64,000 nucleotides of DNA from Loxodes magnus (GCA_946699065.1 CAMPDV010000374.1:186001-250000); one strand, 5' to 3'. Numbered from the stretch's first letter, positions 49,601-61,265 are shown. The notes: generated by a model from the sequence alone, not told the origin. Made by a program: numbers and translations.

Positions 49601-51679
49601 TTATCAAGTGACGACAAATATTTAATATCTGGGAGTGTTGATAAAACAATAAAGATATGGGACATGTAAACATATGAACTCATAAGAACATTAGAGGGTC
49701 ATACTGATTCTGTTAATTCTCTGGTACTATCAAGTGACTCTAAGTATTTAATATCAGGAAGTGAAACAATAAGGATATGGGACATGTAAACATACAAGTT
49801 CATAAGAGCATTAGAGGGTCATACTGATTGGGTTACTTCTCTGGTATTATCAAGTGACGACAAATATTTAATATCTGGGAGTGTTGATAAAACAATAAAG
49901 ATATGGGACATGTAAACATATAAGCTTATAAGAACATTAGAGGGTCATACTGAATCTGTTACTTCTCTGGTACTATCAAGTGACTCTAAGTATTTAATAT
50001 CAGGAAGTGAAACAATAAGGATATGGGACATGTAAACATACAAGTTCATAAGAGCATTAGAGGGTCATACTGATTGGGTTACTTCTCTGGTATTATCAAG
50101 TGACGACAAATATTTAATATCTGGGAGTGTTGATAAAACAATAAAGATATGGGACATGTAAACATATAAGCTTATAAGAACATTAGAGGGTCATACTGAA
50201 TCTGTTACTTCTCTGGTATTATCAAGTCACAACAAGTATTTAATATCAGCAGGTGGATAATTGGATAAAGCAATAAGGATATGGGACATGTAGGTAGATA
50301 ATCTTACTAAGCCTCTATAAAAACATACTGATAGTGTTAAATCTCTGGTATTATCAAGTGACGACAAGTATTTAATATCTGGAAGTCGTGATAAAGCAAT
50401 AAGGATATGGGACATGTAAACATATGAGCTTATAAGAACATTAGAGGGTCATACTGGTTCTGTTTATTCTTTGGTATTATCAAGTGACGACAAGTATTTA
50501 ATATCTGGAAGTGTTGATACAACAATAAGTATATGAGATGTGTAAACATATGAGCTCATAAGAACATTAGAAGGTCATACTTCTTATGTTGATTCTCTGG
50601 TACTATCAAGTGACGACAAATATTTAATATCTGGGAGTGTTGATAAAACAATAAAGATATGGGACATGTAAACATATGAACTCATAAGAACATTAGAGGG
50701 TCATACTCATTTTGTTAATTCTCTGGTATTATCAAGTGACGACAAGTATTTAATATCAGGAAGTTACTAAACAATAAGGATATGGGACATGTAAACATAT
50801 GAGCTCATAAGAACATTAAAGGGTCATACTGATTGGGTTACTTCTCTGGTATTATCAAGTGACGACAAGTATTTAATATCTGGAAGTGTTGATACAACAA
50901 TAAGTATATGAGATGTGTAAACATATGAGCTCATAAGAACATTAGAAGGTCATACTTCTTATGTTGATTCTCTGGTATTATCAAGTGACGACAAATATTT
51001 AATATCTGGGAGTGTTGATAAAACAATAAAGATATGGGACATGTAAACATATGAACTCATAAGAACATTAGAGGGTCATACTCATTTTGTTAATTCTCTG
51101 GTATTATCAAGTGACGACAAGTATTTAATATCAGGAAGTTACTAAACAATAAGGATATGGGACATGTAAACATATGAGCTCATAAGAACATTAAAGGGTC
51201 ATACTGATTGGGTTACTTCTCTGGTATTATCAAGTGACGACAAGTATTTAATATCTGGAAGTTGGGATGAAGCAATAAGGATATGGGACATGTAAACATA
51301 TGAGCTCATAAGAACATTAGAGGGTCATACTGATTCTGTTAATTCTCTGGTACTATCAAGTGACTCTAAGTATTTAATATCAGGAAGTGAAACAATAAAG
51401 ATATGGGACATGTAAACATATGAACTCATAAGAACATTAGAAGGCCATACTTCTGATGTTAAATCTCTGGTATTATCAAGTGACGACAAATATTTAATAT
51501 CGGGAAGTAGTGATACAACAATCAAGATATGAGAGTTAGCAAAGGATCATCAGGATTATCTGTTAAAGAGGATGATGGGAAGGCATGGTTTGAAGGTGCA
51601 TCAATGTGTATTTGAGGAAGGGGCAATGGAGTAGATGAATATGAGATTAATGGGAGACAGGTATCTTTCATTGGGATGA
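46679..51679 (+). CDS. NACHT-pentapeptide-WD40 protein (STAND-type), about 1666 residues
   Basis: ATG at 46679 gives MKGGGCCSTK, a Gly/Cys-rich start that could be lipid-modified. A helical ARM/HEAT-like N-terminal region follows (RACYLLKHMIRNPKASPELV), then a NACHT-type P-loop GDSGSGKS (residues 453-460) and Walker B LFDAYDEL (518-525), a helical linker, pentapeptide repeats (VSGADLSDSVFDGCDMSGAN) at about 49283-49425, and 17 WD40 repeats at 49440-51537. The stop is probably TGA 51677-51679. NACHT/WD40 proteins are STAND NTPases that assemble on ligand binding, often in self/non-self recognition; the role here is inferred. TGA codes Trp in three WD repeats (50534, 50909, 51530) where sister repeats have TGG. 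No intron seen. Confidence 0.85.
49440..51537 (+). repeat. 17 nearly identical WD40 repeats, 120-132 bp each
   Basis: Unit is about 126 bp; units of 120 and 123 bp lack one or two codons in the SGSVDKTIKIW region, and one near 50240 carries extra codons. Two higher-order duplications are visible: a 246-bp block repeated at 49824 and 50070, and a 375-bp block repeated at 50581 and 50956. Differences concentrate at the two or three residues after GHT (ESV, DWV, SYV, HFV, DSV), the exposed face of a propeller. Confidence 0.9.
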
Positions 51680-52819
51680 GACTTGACTAAATTTTTAAAA
51701 ATAATAATAATTAAATTAAGTAAAGTATATTATAATTTATAAATATATATTTTTCTGATTTAAAGTATTTAATAAGACAAGTGGTATGTATTGTGTTAGA
51801 TAATAAGTGTTTAAAAAGTTAAGTAATGCCTATAAAAGAGTTGGATATAAAGAGAGTTGCTAAATATATTTTAGAAAAGATGTATGAAAAATTATAAAAT
51901 AAAAGTGAAAAAATTTAGTGGTTAAAGTTAGTAAAAGGGATAAATTAGTGTAGTATCTGTTTTATAAAAAGAGAGAGAAAAAGATTAGAGAAAGTGTGAG
52001 TAAGAAAGTATTAAGCAATCAGGTTGTTAGCTAATTACTATATATTAATTTTAGAATTTAAATGGATTGAATATAAAGTATGTGAGCGTGGTGAATATTT
52101 TTTTTAATTGAAGGGTTTAGTGTTTAGGTGGAGAGAAAGGAAAGGTTTAAGAGGAATTTGGAAGAAAAGATATTTAAATGAGGGTATGTGTGTGTTTGTA
52201 AGTTTTTTTGAATTTGATATACAATTGTGTGCAAAAGATGTGAAAATAAAAAATTTGTTTTTTGCTCAGCGTTTTGCACTATAGGAGTTTTTTGGGGAAT
52301 AAAATTTTAAAAGTTTGTTTAACACTTTAAGATAAAAAATCTAATTTTTAAATTTAATATTGTTCCAATTAATATATTAAATCACTATTTTGAAAGTTCT
52401 GTAATGTTATTTAGATTGCCAGAAGGCAGTTTTCTTTGTATTTTTGAGTTGGAATTATGGATACTAATGTTATCTCCATCTTAATTAATTTCTTTATAAG
52501 GAATCATGGATAGATAAATGAAAAAATCCATAGGAAAACAATTTTAATGTTAAATATCTTAGATATTATTGCTTATAATCTAGCTAGGTAATATATCGAA
52601 GATGGATTCTTATAATTCTAAAATATTGTGTCATTTGGAAATTAATACTTTTTATAAACTTGAATTTTAACATATCTAGAGCTTGCTTTTTAATTTACTT
52701 AAACAATATAATAGAACTGACTTGCTTTAAAATGTAAAAAAAGTATATATTAAAATATAATAAAAAATAAAAAAGATGATATATAAAGAAATAAGAATAT
52801 TTCTTAAGTTTATAATGTT
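51680..52819. other. AT-rich downstream region
   Basis: No gene recognised; the NACHT reading frame continues for some distance without a further TGA, so a stop at 51677 is inferred and not proven. Confidence 0.4.
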
Positions 52820-54290
52820 CTCTAAATCCAAGTTTATGGCTAAGGACGATCTGCAGTTGAAGTTTTCAAATTTTTAGATAATGATAGGTAAACAGGATTA
52901 TTACTTTTTGAGATTCTGGTTCGTGAAAAATTTATTTTTAGAAGTTCTAATTTTAAAGTATCTAGAGTATAATAATAAATATTTATATATATTAGTATAT
53001 CTTCCAACCATTAAGGCATTTGAAAATAAACTAAAAGAATTTGCTTTTTAAAATAGTACAACTTAAGAGAAAGAAAATTTTAAGTAATAAAATATTGCTT
53101 TTATTTGATGTGTATAAAAAAAATTGTATATTCTATTCACCTTTCCAAAAACCTAATTAAGAACGCAAAAAGGAAAGCAGCGAAACAAATGCGAGACAAC
53201 AAAAGAAAGAAGATAAATCAAGTTCCTCATCTGAAGGAAAAATCATAGTCAGAATAACAGAGACAAATCTAATAAAGGTGTAAAATTAATCATAATTATA
53301 AATATAACTTGACTAATGAAAACAATAATACATAATTATTAGGAAACAATTTACAATCAAGGGGAAAAACTAAGAGAACTAATGAATACTAGCAAAGATC
53401 AAAATAATGAGCTACTTATAATTAGACGACAATTGATTTAGAATAATTTAGTCACGAAATAGTAATTATATGAATAATCTCAATCGAATTTTAAGCAAGA
53501 ACAAAATATGATAATTGAAAAAGTTTTTACATAAGCAAAAATCCATAAACAGAATGACGAAAAGATTAATATAGACTTACTCAAAAGAATTAACTAATTT
53601 GAAAAAATTATTTCTGAATAGATTAAAGAAAAGACAAATTAAATAATGCTATTATTGCAAATCAAAGTGGCACTTATTACAAAATTGCGATCAATAAAGG
53701 TAAATTTAGATAAAAGAACAATGAAGAACGTTAAGCATGTTCAGCAGACTCTGAATTACTCAAACAGGGGTATACAAGAAGAAATTATTTGCATAAAAAA
53801 CAGAAGATTCTCAGTCGTTCTACCCACGCTAAAAAAATGGTAGCAAAAACCTGGTTGAAAATCTAGGGGATGCTAAACTTTTATTACTTTTTGTTTACTA
53901 TTATTATTATTATTATCTGACGCGCATGATGAATTGGGATAATATAAGGCATAAACAACGTTTTCAAATAAGGTAAAAGCATCCATATACTATAGAATAT
54001 ATCAGTGCCTGCTAGAAATTTTGAAGAATGAAATTAAAAGTGAAGAGAGTAATTCAATAAAAATAAAATGATATAGGATGTTTGATATAGATAGAAGAGT
54101 AAAGTTACAAAAAGAGAATTTAATTTACCCACACTTCGATAAGAGATTACTGTGAAGTCTAAAATATCATTGATTTAGAATTATCCTTAGAAGAAAAAAA
54201 TATAGTGACTCATGATAAAAATAGGTTTTTTGCTAGTGAATAATCTAAAGACATTATAATTTGTAAGCGAGCCTAATAGTAAAAATGTAG
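52820..54290 (+). pseudogene. degenerate NACHT paralogue interrupted by an insertion
   Basis: 52860-53115 matches the NACHT gene from about 47990 (TGGATTATTACTTTT..GATTCTGGTTC; ATCTTCCAACCATTAA) up to TTTGATGTGTAT (F-D-V-Y of the Walker B). The match resumes at 53917 with GACGCGCATGATGAATTGGG (D-A-H-D-E-L-G) and continues to TAGGATGTTTGATATAGAT and ACACTTCGATAAGAGATTAC near 54150. The P-loop is degraded and there are no WD repeats. Between the two halves lies a gag-like element (53116-53915). Confidence 0.8.
53116..53915 (+). mobile_element. gag-like zinc-knuckle element inserted in the NACHT pseudogene
   Basis: About 800 bp. Begins FYSPFQKPNQERKKESS, comparable to GFYTTSSQAKKEGRKQE of the 57 kb copy, has a Gln/Lys-rich coiled middle, the knuckle CYYCKSKWHLLQNC near 53650-53695 with all four ligands, and an AT-rich (ATT)n tail at the 3' end. 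A 12-bp target duplication flanks it: TTTGATGTGTAT (53104-53115) and TCTGACGCGCAT (53916-53927), differing by four T/C changes. Insertion interrupts the Walker B region of the host pseudogene. Looks partly decayed. Confidence 0.7.
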
Positions 54291-54513
54291 GAGATAAAAG
54301 ATAGAAATAGGAAGCGTATTAATAGTTTGTATTAAGTTATAGTTAACTTTTAATATATATTTTATATTAAAATTATATAATTACTCTATACTATTTTAGA
54401 ATAATCTCTTAACTTCATCTTTTATCCTTATTCTTTAGAATTTAAATAAGTTCTATATTTATTTGATAAAGTATTTCTCTACTAATCTTTTTATAAAATT
54501 ATGAATTAATAAA

Positions 54514-55020
54514 ATGGGAAAAATCAAAACTAAAACTAAATTAAATTTCTGATATAGAAATATAGATAAAGGTTTAGTAATAGTTTAGAAATTTTAAATA
54601 GAGATGGAAAAAGTTTTTCTGCTTTCAAAAATTATAAGAATAAAAGATTCCTGATCTACAGCTTGTAAATTTTTTACTTTTTATGTAAAAGAAGGATTAA
54701 CCTAAATAAAAGATCTAAAGAATAGTTAATCTAGAAATTAAAGTTTTTCATTTGAAGTATTCTGCTTTTTTCTTAGTCAACAATAAAGCAAGAACAACTG
54801 CTATAAAAAATGTTAAATTTTATATGGCATATCTGCTTAATTTAGAAATAATAAACTTAATATACTAATTATAGAGCTATCTTTTTAATTTTTCAGTATT
54901 TTTTAATAATAATTTTGGATGAAATATATTTCAGCTTTCAGCATCATTTATATAAATTATTGAGCTAAGTAATTCCTATTTGCTAACATATTCAATAAAT
55001 TTTCTTTAAATACTTAGCTT
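54514..55020 (+). CDS. hypothetical coding-like ORF
   Basis: ATG 54514 opens MGKIKTKTKLNFWYRNIDKG; the frame has three or four TGA codons in about 165. Includes SFSFEVFCFFLSQQQSKNNC and a hydrophobic C-terminal half. No family recognised; weaker than the other candidates. Confidence 0.3.
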
Positions 55021-55046
55021 CTTCTTGCTAATTAATTACTACTTTA

Positions 55047-55112
55047 ATTAACTGCTTGAACCGTTGACCACCAGCTTAAAATGCTGTCGCTCTACCGACT
55101 GATCTAAACCTG
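55047..55112 (-). pseudogene. tRNA-Lys-like pseudogene
   Basis: Minus strand has AGTCGGTAGAGCGACAGC, loop ATTTTAA (anticodon TTT), GCTGGTGGTC and GGTTCAAGC. The anticodon stem pairs (CAGC/GCTG), but the D stem, T stem and acceptor each have mismatches. Probably inactive, or the head of a tRNA-derived repeat. Confidence 0.55.
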
Positions 55113-55822
55113 TTTATTTATTATTGAATCACTTCTTTAAATATTAATATTATAATTTCTACTTTTTAGCTAGTACCATATCACTACATACTTTCATTTC
55201 TTCTAATGTTAAAACAGCTTAAAAGCAACATAAGCACAAAGTTAAACTGAACTATTTAAAAATACTAGAAATAAAATCCAAATTTAAATGAATAAAATGT
55301 TTAATCAGAAGTTATTATTTAATTTAGAAAAGTTACATTATCTTTATAAGCCTAGAGACTTTGTCTTAAAGTATGAAAATAATGATTGTTGAAACTTCAT
55401 TAAATTTAATCTATTTTATTGTTTAAAAGTCACATTAAATATGACTATTCCATTAAATACATTTTTTGTCATTAATAACAATTTTAATTAATCTGTTATA
55501 CATTTAGACGTGTTCCATCTAAACTGATCGCTTATTGATCTTTGTGTTTTCAATCTCTTAAGTTTATAGCAAATTATTATTTTTCATATTTTTATTGGTT
55601 TGATTATAAAATCCGTAGATAGGAGCTTATTTAAATAATCTAATGTATTATTTTTATATTGTATAGTTTTTAAATTAGTTTAATATAATCCTATTAAGGA
55701 TTCTATTATAGTAACTATGTATTTTTAAAAGCCAGCAAAGAAGACTGATTTTAAATATAAAAAATCCTAATTTTTAAACTAAAAAACCCTTCATTAATTA
55801 AATTTTTCTTATAATTAATATA
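55113..55822. other. AT-rich spacer
   Basis: Nothing recognised. Confidence 0.4.
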
Positions 55823-56310
55823 ATGGATTTAAGATCTAAGTGGCTTTTATTAATTGTATTTATTACTTATCAAAGTAACCCAGAAGTTCACATCTTTTAA
55901 AGTTTAAACAAAAAATTTGATAAATATTGTAGATCTATTCAGTATTCTAATAGGGAGTTTGTTGCAGTTGGTGGATATAATAGGAATTAAAGAGATTATA
56001 GATTGAATATATAAGCGAAAATAACGTTATAGAACTTGAATCTCAATTAATAAGGTATGGATCCTATATTTATTTTCATACATACCTGTAATTTATTTTT
56101 ATAATAGGAGGTAAATGATTAGATTATTTATCTGAGCGTGAAGCTTTTAATGTAAAAATACATAAATTAAAGAGAATTTGTGACTTACCAATTGAAACAG
56201 AAGGAGCAAGTGGTTAGGTAATATAAAATGAAATATATGTATTTGGAGGATTATTTAAAGACTTTTAAAATGCAATCTTTGCATTTAAGTATTAATCATT
56301 AAAATAACTG
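55823..56310 (+). pseudogene. partial Kelch paralogue
   Basis: ATG 55823, then NKKFDKYCRSIQYSNREFVA and VGGYNRNQRDY, matching the Kelch gene at 43315-42392 (TKIFDKYCKSTQLSNKEFVS). A 53-nt GT..AG intron at 56055-56107 fits; after it the frame reads GKWLDYLSEREAFNVKIHKL and GASGQVIQNEIYVFGGLFKD, which match the second blade. Similarity ends near 56300, so only the first two blades remain. Either a truncated duplicate or a short functional paralogue. Confidence 0.65.
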
Positions 56311-57032
56311 TTCGCCTTCCGGCTTAATTGAAGTTTTAAATGTAATAAATCTCCGTTCCTGCATGTTCTATCCTTGCATTTCATTTTATTCCTGATTTCT
56401 CTCTTTCATATAATCTGAATTGAGAATTTTTTTTCCAGATTTTCCCATTTTGATGGGAAGAATTCTGTCGCTCTTTATTTTAGTTTTTATTAGTTAACAT
56501 CTCTAAATATCTATTATTATTTTTTTCTATTGGGAATATTTCCGTCATAAATGTCAAGTGCTGTTGCAAATGTAGTCTCTTTTTCTTGCTCTAGGAAATG
56601 TCTTTTCTTGTTTCCCTATTTCCATTTGAGTTTCTTATGAAGCTTCTACAGGTTTTCTTCTTTTAATTTGAGTCTTGAATCTAATTTCACTCAGTCTTTC
56701 TCGTCTTGCTCTTGCAGCAATCATTGCATATAATATCGAAAAAGACACTTGAAAAACACTATAAATAAGATTTACATAAACGAATAATCCTATACATTTT
56801 TAGTTTAAAAGTAAGTTAATATTTTTAATGAAGGAACTGGAAATATTTAAATTTTTATTCTGAATGAATTATATCAACTAGAAAACTAGATAAAATAAAT
56901 TAAGTTGATGTTTGTGTTTTAACTGCAAAAAAGAAAATTTACATAATATATTCAAACAGTTTAAATATATAATATAGAAACAAAAAAGTGAGAATCAATG
57001 AAAATTTAGTTAGTCAAACAAATGATTTAATA
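56311..57032. other. spacer, nothing firmly recognised
   Basis: Less AT-rich at 56310-56730 (GTTCGCCTTCCGG, TTTCTTCTTTTAATTTGAG); both strands can be read through, but no motif supports a gene. Confidence 0.35.
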
Positions 57033-57047
57033 AATTACAACTTTATT

Positions 57048-58027
57048 ATTATTAAAATAATTAAGTTTGACAATTTTCGAGGATTTTCATCTCATCATGA
57101 AGATCCCAGATTGCTCCGGGATTAAAAATGTTTTATAGGTCTCTAATTCTCTCCCACCCATTTGTTCTTGTTGTATCTAACTATGTCTTCAGTTCAGCAA
57201 AGGTTTCTTCCTATAAATATTTCCAAGCTAGTTCATGAATAGTCTCTCTCTAATTTTCCTTTGTTATAGTTGTCTCATTTTCTTTTGCTACGCTTGCTGC
57301 TTCCTCTATTTTCTCCAATACTGGTTCTTAAAGTTTAGTAATTAATAACATCTTCTTCATAGGTGTTTCTCTGAATTACAATAGTAGCACTTTTTAACTA
57401 CTTTGATTGGCTTAGCCTTCTTCTTCATGTCAATTACCTCTATCAGCATTGGATCGCCTCTTTGCTCATTAAGTTTCATTTGCTGTTGCAGCTTCTCTTC
57501 TATTTCTCCAAGTTTGTTGCCCAGCTCCGTCTGTTTCTATTGCTAATTTTAGGATTAGCAGTTCTGACTCTGTGATATATTCCAAAATTTACTTAATTCC
57601 CTTTCTTAGGACATAAGTCTTGACTCGATTTCCTCTTGCTTGTTCAGATTCTCCATTAGCCTGTCGTTGTCCTTCTTTAGTCTCTTGACCTCTTCCTGGA
57701 GGTTTAGTACAACTTGGATGAGCTGTTCCATGCTCATCTGGCAAGAAGGATTAAATTCCGACACCTCCTGGTGTAAAGCAGACTTTGCCTGCTTTCTAGG
57801 CTTCTCTAGTGAAGTCGGTGTTTCAGTATGCTTGCTTTTCTGAGCCTTCTTCTATTCTTCTTGCTAAATTCCAGGTTGTTAAGGTTGTTAAAATTAAGTA
57901 AAAGGTTAAAGTTGTAAAGAAGAAGACATCCAAAAAGTGGTTTCCTGCTTCCTCCCTTCCTTTTTGGCTTAGGAAGAGGTGGTATAGAAGCCTTTCTTGA
58001 AACCTTCAACCATTTTATATTTTATAT
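57048..58027 (-). mobile_element. gag-like zinc-knuckle element with 15-bp target duplication
   Basis: Minus strand reads MVEGFKKGFYTTSSQAKKEG, a Gln-rich linker, SEFNPSCQMSMEQLIQVVLN, a coiled coil (NLQEEVKRLKKDNDRLMENL), NEQRGDPMLIEVIDMKKKA and knuckle CYYCNSEKHLWRRC (C-x2-C-x4-H-x4-C; the Trp is TGA), then a basic C-terminus ending at GIFMMR followed by TGA. Perfect 15-bp direct repeats AATTACAACTTTATT at 57033-57047 and 58028-58042 bound it. There are no LTRs; the element is little more than the ORF. The best-preserved family member here; looks whole or nearly so, probably the youngest. Confidence 0.75.
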
Positions 58028-58093
58028 AATTACAACTTTATTGTATTTATTATTCTTATCTGATTAAATGAAAAAGCTTAATTATTATCAAAC

Positions 58094-58558
58094 TCAATTT
58101 CTATCTGAATATGAATTTCTCTGAATTAAATTTTTATTCGAAGCAAAAGTTTTCGATAAAAAAAGTTTTAAGTTTATACTTCTTTTAACGGATTTGTTCC
58201 TGTTTACCTTCAAATGCGATAGATTTCAAGAATATATATCGCTTTAAGACTAATTTTTAGTTAATTCTGAAGATAAACGTGTAAAATCGTTAGTTTTCAT
58301 ACATCTCAAAGTTTGAGTACTTTCTATAAATCCTAAGACCAAGTACAAAGAATAACTTATTCTGATAATACAACTTTTGCTTTTGTTTTTTTTCCTGGCC
58401 TTTTTTTCTTTGCTCCGTTTTAGTTCAAAAATCTTCCAGTGGGCTCTCTAGTTTTGCATGAATTTCCAACAGATTCTATTTTAATACTAACCACTTCTGC
58501 TAGAGTAGTATGACTTGACTGGCTGTACTAGTTCTAGACCGAAAGGGTAGAGTAGCAT
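58094..58558 (-). CDS. hypothetical basic protein, 154 residues
   Basis: ATG 58558 to TGA 58096-58094 in one frame: MLLYPFGLELVQPVKSYYSS at the start, a Lys-rich middle (FELKRSKEKKARKKNKSKSC) and KVNRNKSVKRSINLKLFLSK. One internal TGA. Lies upstream of the gag-like element on the same strand, outside its target duplication. No family recognised; the basic region suggests nucleic-acid binding, which is only an inference. Confidence 0.4.
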
Positions 58559-58559
58559 A

Positions 58560-59185
58560 GAGATATTCTAACTTTGATGTTCTTAAAGTATGATTATTTA
58601 GATATAAATGAAATAGTTACAATATTAACAGATTCTAGCATCTAATTAATAATTATTTTTAAACTGATATAAGCTAAATTGTTATTAGAAGTAAGATGCT
58701 GCTAATCAAAGTAACGAACTCTTTAGAAATTAAGAAACATAAGTTTAAGCAATTTTAATTGAATGTGGAGCAAAAGACATATTAAAATAAACAAAACATT
58801 AGCTTATGAATTAAGGAAAATAGAAAATTAGATAATTTTATTGAGATAAAAGAAAACAGAAAAAAGTTTTTAAGCATTTTAATGATTTTGGATTTAAATA
58901 GAACAAAATTTTAAACTGACATATTTTATGAAAATTGATAGATATTTTTCTCTAATGCTGATTTATATACTGATAATATAGAAATTTGGAGTTGATAATT
59001 AGTTCATAATTGATTTAACTTATTAAGCTAACCCTCTAATTGTTTATTTTGAATCCCTAAAGTTTAATTATATATAATAAATTATTTTTTATACTTCAAT
59101 CTCTTAATTTTGTTTAGAAATCTGGTAAATTTTTACTAGAGTGCTATATAAAAAATAAGCAGTAATCTTTTATAAAAAAGTAAAT
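58560..59185. other. AT-rich spacer
   Basis: Nothing recognised. Confidence 0.4.
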
Positions 59186-59189
59186 AAAG

Positions 59190-59720
59190 AAATGTTTATT
59201 ATAAAAAACGGAGCAAAAATAGTAGAAGTTAATAAACCATACAATTCTAATCTTAATAATGATCCTATGGTAATAGAAGAACAATATTTAAATTCTTTTT
59301 CGAATCGGAAAAAAATTTTCACTTTTTTAAAATTCTAAAAATGCTAAAAATGCTTAAAATTGGACATAACTCGAAATATTGTAAAACAAGATGTTTTTAT
59401 TTCTAAAAGGTTGGACACATCTTTAGAAGATGCTGGTATTTTCAGAAGAAACAAGAATCTAATAATTGAAAGATATGAAATAATATGACAAAATTATACT
59501 GTTCTCCAGAAGGAAGACTTTACAAGAAAAATTATACGGTGGAGATTAATTACTATTGGATATAGTAAATGCTCTAAAAAGAAGGACGAAGAAGATGTTG
59601 GGACCTAATTGAGATTGAAGAAAAATTCCTAGGATCAAGAAAGGTTAAATATGTACAACACGATATGCAATAGAAGAAGCAAGCTCTGAAGAAGACCTGA
59701 ACGATTCATTTATATCTTAA
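59190..59720 (+). mobile_element. degenerate gag-like element
   Basis: Begins near MFIIKNGAKIVEVNKPYNSN and carries a knuckle-like CFYFQKVGHIFRRC near 59390-59432 followed by CWYFQKKQESNNW, in the same order as in the other copies; later QMLQKEGRRRCWDLIEIEEK. Old and broken; weaker similarity than the 38 and 57 kb copies. Confidence 0.45.
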
Positions 59721-60535
59721 AACTCATAAACTAATTAGTGGTAAACCAAATAAAGGTGAAATCACTTTAATAAATTATGTTATGTTATGTTATATAGAAT
59801 AGGAGAATTTAGATAGATTTGCAACTTATGAGTCTATTTAGTTTCAGTAATAAAGAATAATTAATTTTAGAAAGGTTTAAAAAGTTTAAAAGAGGTTTAC
59901 ATTATGAAGATAGAAATACTCAATTATATTTGAATTTTACATATTTACTTCTTAGAAATCTATAAGGTATTATTTAAAAAGACTTAGATTAACCAAAAAT
60001 ATATAATAACTAAATTTTACTATGTAAACTTAAATTTGAAAGCTATTTAATTTTAATTTTCTACTAAATCAATGGATTAAGATAAAGCAGGTTAAAGAAG
60101 AATAAATTAGCCTTTTATTTAACTAATTTAGACTTGATTGGCTATCGAATAGATTTTCGCTATAAACTTTGATAATTATCTTCTAAATGTGCTTTAATCT
60201 TCTCTATCTAAAAATAAGTTTGATTATACACATAGAATATCTGAATTTCCAAGCTTTTAATTTCTAAATCGAACTACAGTTGGATTAAAAAGGCTATCAA
60301 TTAACTGAAGCTATGATAACATAAATCCATAATTATTGATAGAGTTTATAAACAATTTCTTTATTTCTAAAAATATTGCTTAGCTTATTTTCTATTTATA
60401 GTACCTAAACTTTATATAGAAAGACTATTTTTAAATAAATCACTCTTAATCTTAATCTTTCTATTTATTATATAAGACTCATTTTCATATTTATATAAGA
60501 TTTATTCACTGTAAAACCTACATTACATTTCATGT
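59721..60535. other. AT-rich, weakly coding-like
   Basis: A minus-strand reading near 60070-60320 looks protein-like but no motif or bounded ORF supports it. A GTTATGTTATGTTATAT run lies at 59776. Confidence 0.3.
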
Positions 60536-60539
60536 AAAA

Positions 60540-61265
60540 TTACCCAGCTCTGAGTAAAACATTATGAGATCTGTAGTTTAATTATTAGCTTATCACTTCT
60601 TAAATAAACAGTTCAGGCATTCTTGTTCTCATCCTTAACTTTTTTAATTTAACTCTAGAACCAGAATAAAATTATAAACAGGGAACTAAATGATAAATAG
60701 CTCTCTTAATTTAGCTTATCTAAATATCAATATTAAAACTATTTCTAGCCTATTTAACTTTTTAATTTTGGGTGATTTCCTTAAATTGCTCAATTTAGGA
60801 ATATCTAAAAATACTTTTTCTTATAAATACATGATTACATCATCATCTCACTTACTATATACTTCTAATCTTTGTTTTATAGCTCTAGCTTTATACTTCA
60901 AATGATATTAATTTTAGATTGTATATTTCAAAAATGTTGCAAATATAGTTTAGCCTCTATTATTTTACCAATACCAACTAGCATAAAGAATTAAAGTATT
61001 AATATGATATAGTGAAATAAATGCCATCAGATATAATCTTTATATAAAAACCATTTTTTAAGCTATTAAGCATGTACTTTAAGTGATATACTCATTTATA
61101 TCATAAGCTATAATCAATTAACCTCTTTGCTTTAATAAATATATCCTATCTATGTTTATTTTCATTAGATTAATGCACTTTTCAATTTACACAGCTACAA
61201 AATGGAAGATTGCTCAATCTTCAATTTCAAACGAACTGTTATAAACAATTTCTTGAGCATATAGA
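60540..61265 (-). CDS. hypothetical coding-like stretch
   Basis: Minus strand reads AQEIVYNSSFEIEDWAIFHF, IEKCINLMKINIDRIYLLKQ and YSKWDDDVIMYLQEKVFLDI with few TGA codons. The mix of hydrophobic segments and charged linkers suggests a membrane or membrane-associated protein; the WDDDVIMYL segment loosely recalls the C-linker of cyclic-nucleotide-gated channels, which I do not rely on. Start and end not resolved. Confidence 0.3.

Noticed and set aside
50227-51525. Minus-strand ORFs repeated along the WD40 array
   Set aside because: They are antisense to the WD repeats and repeat only because the array does.
46679-51679. Bacterial contamination, because NACHT-WD40 proteins are common in cyanobacteria
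   Set aside because: Dense in-frame TAA/TAG, TGA=Trp and the AT-rich setting fit the ciliate code, not a bacterial one.
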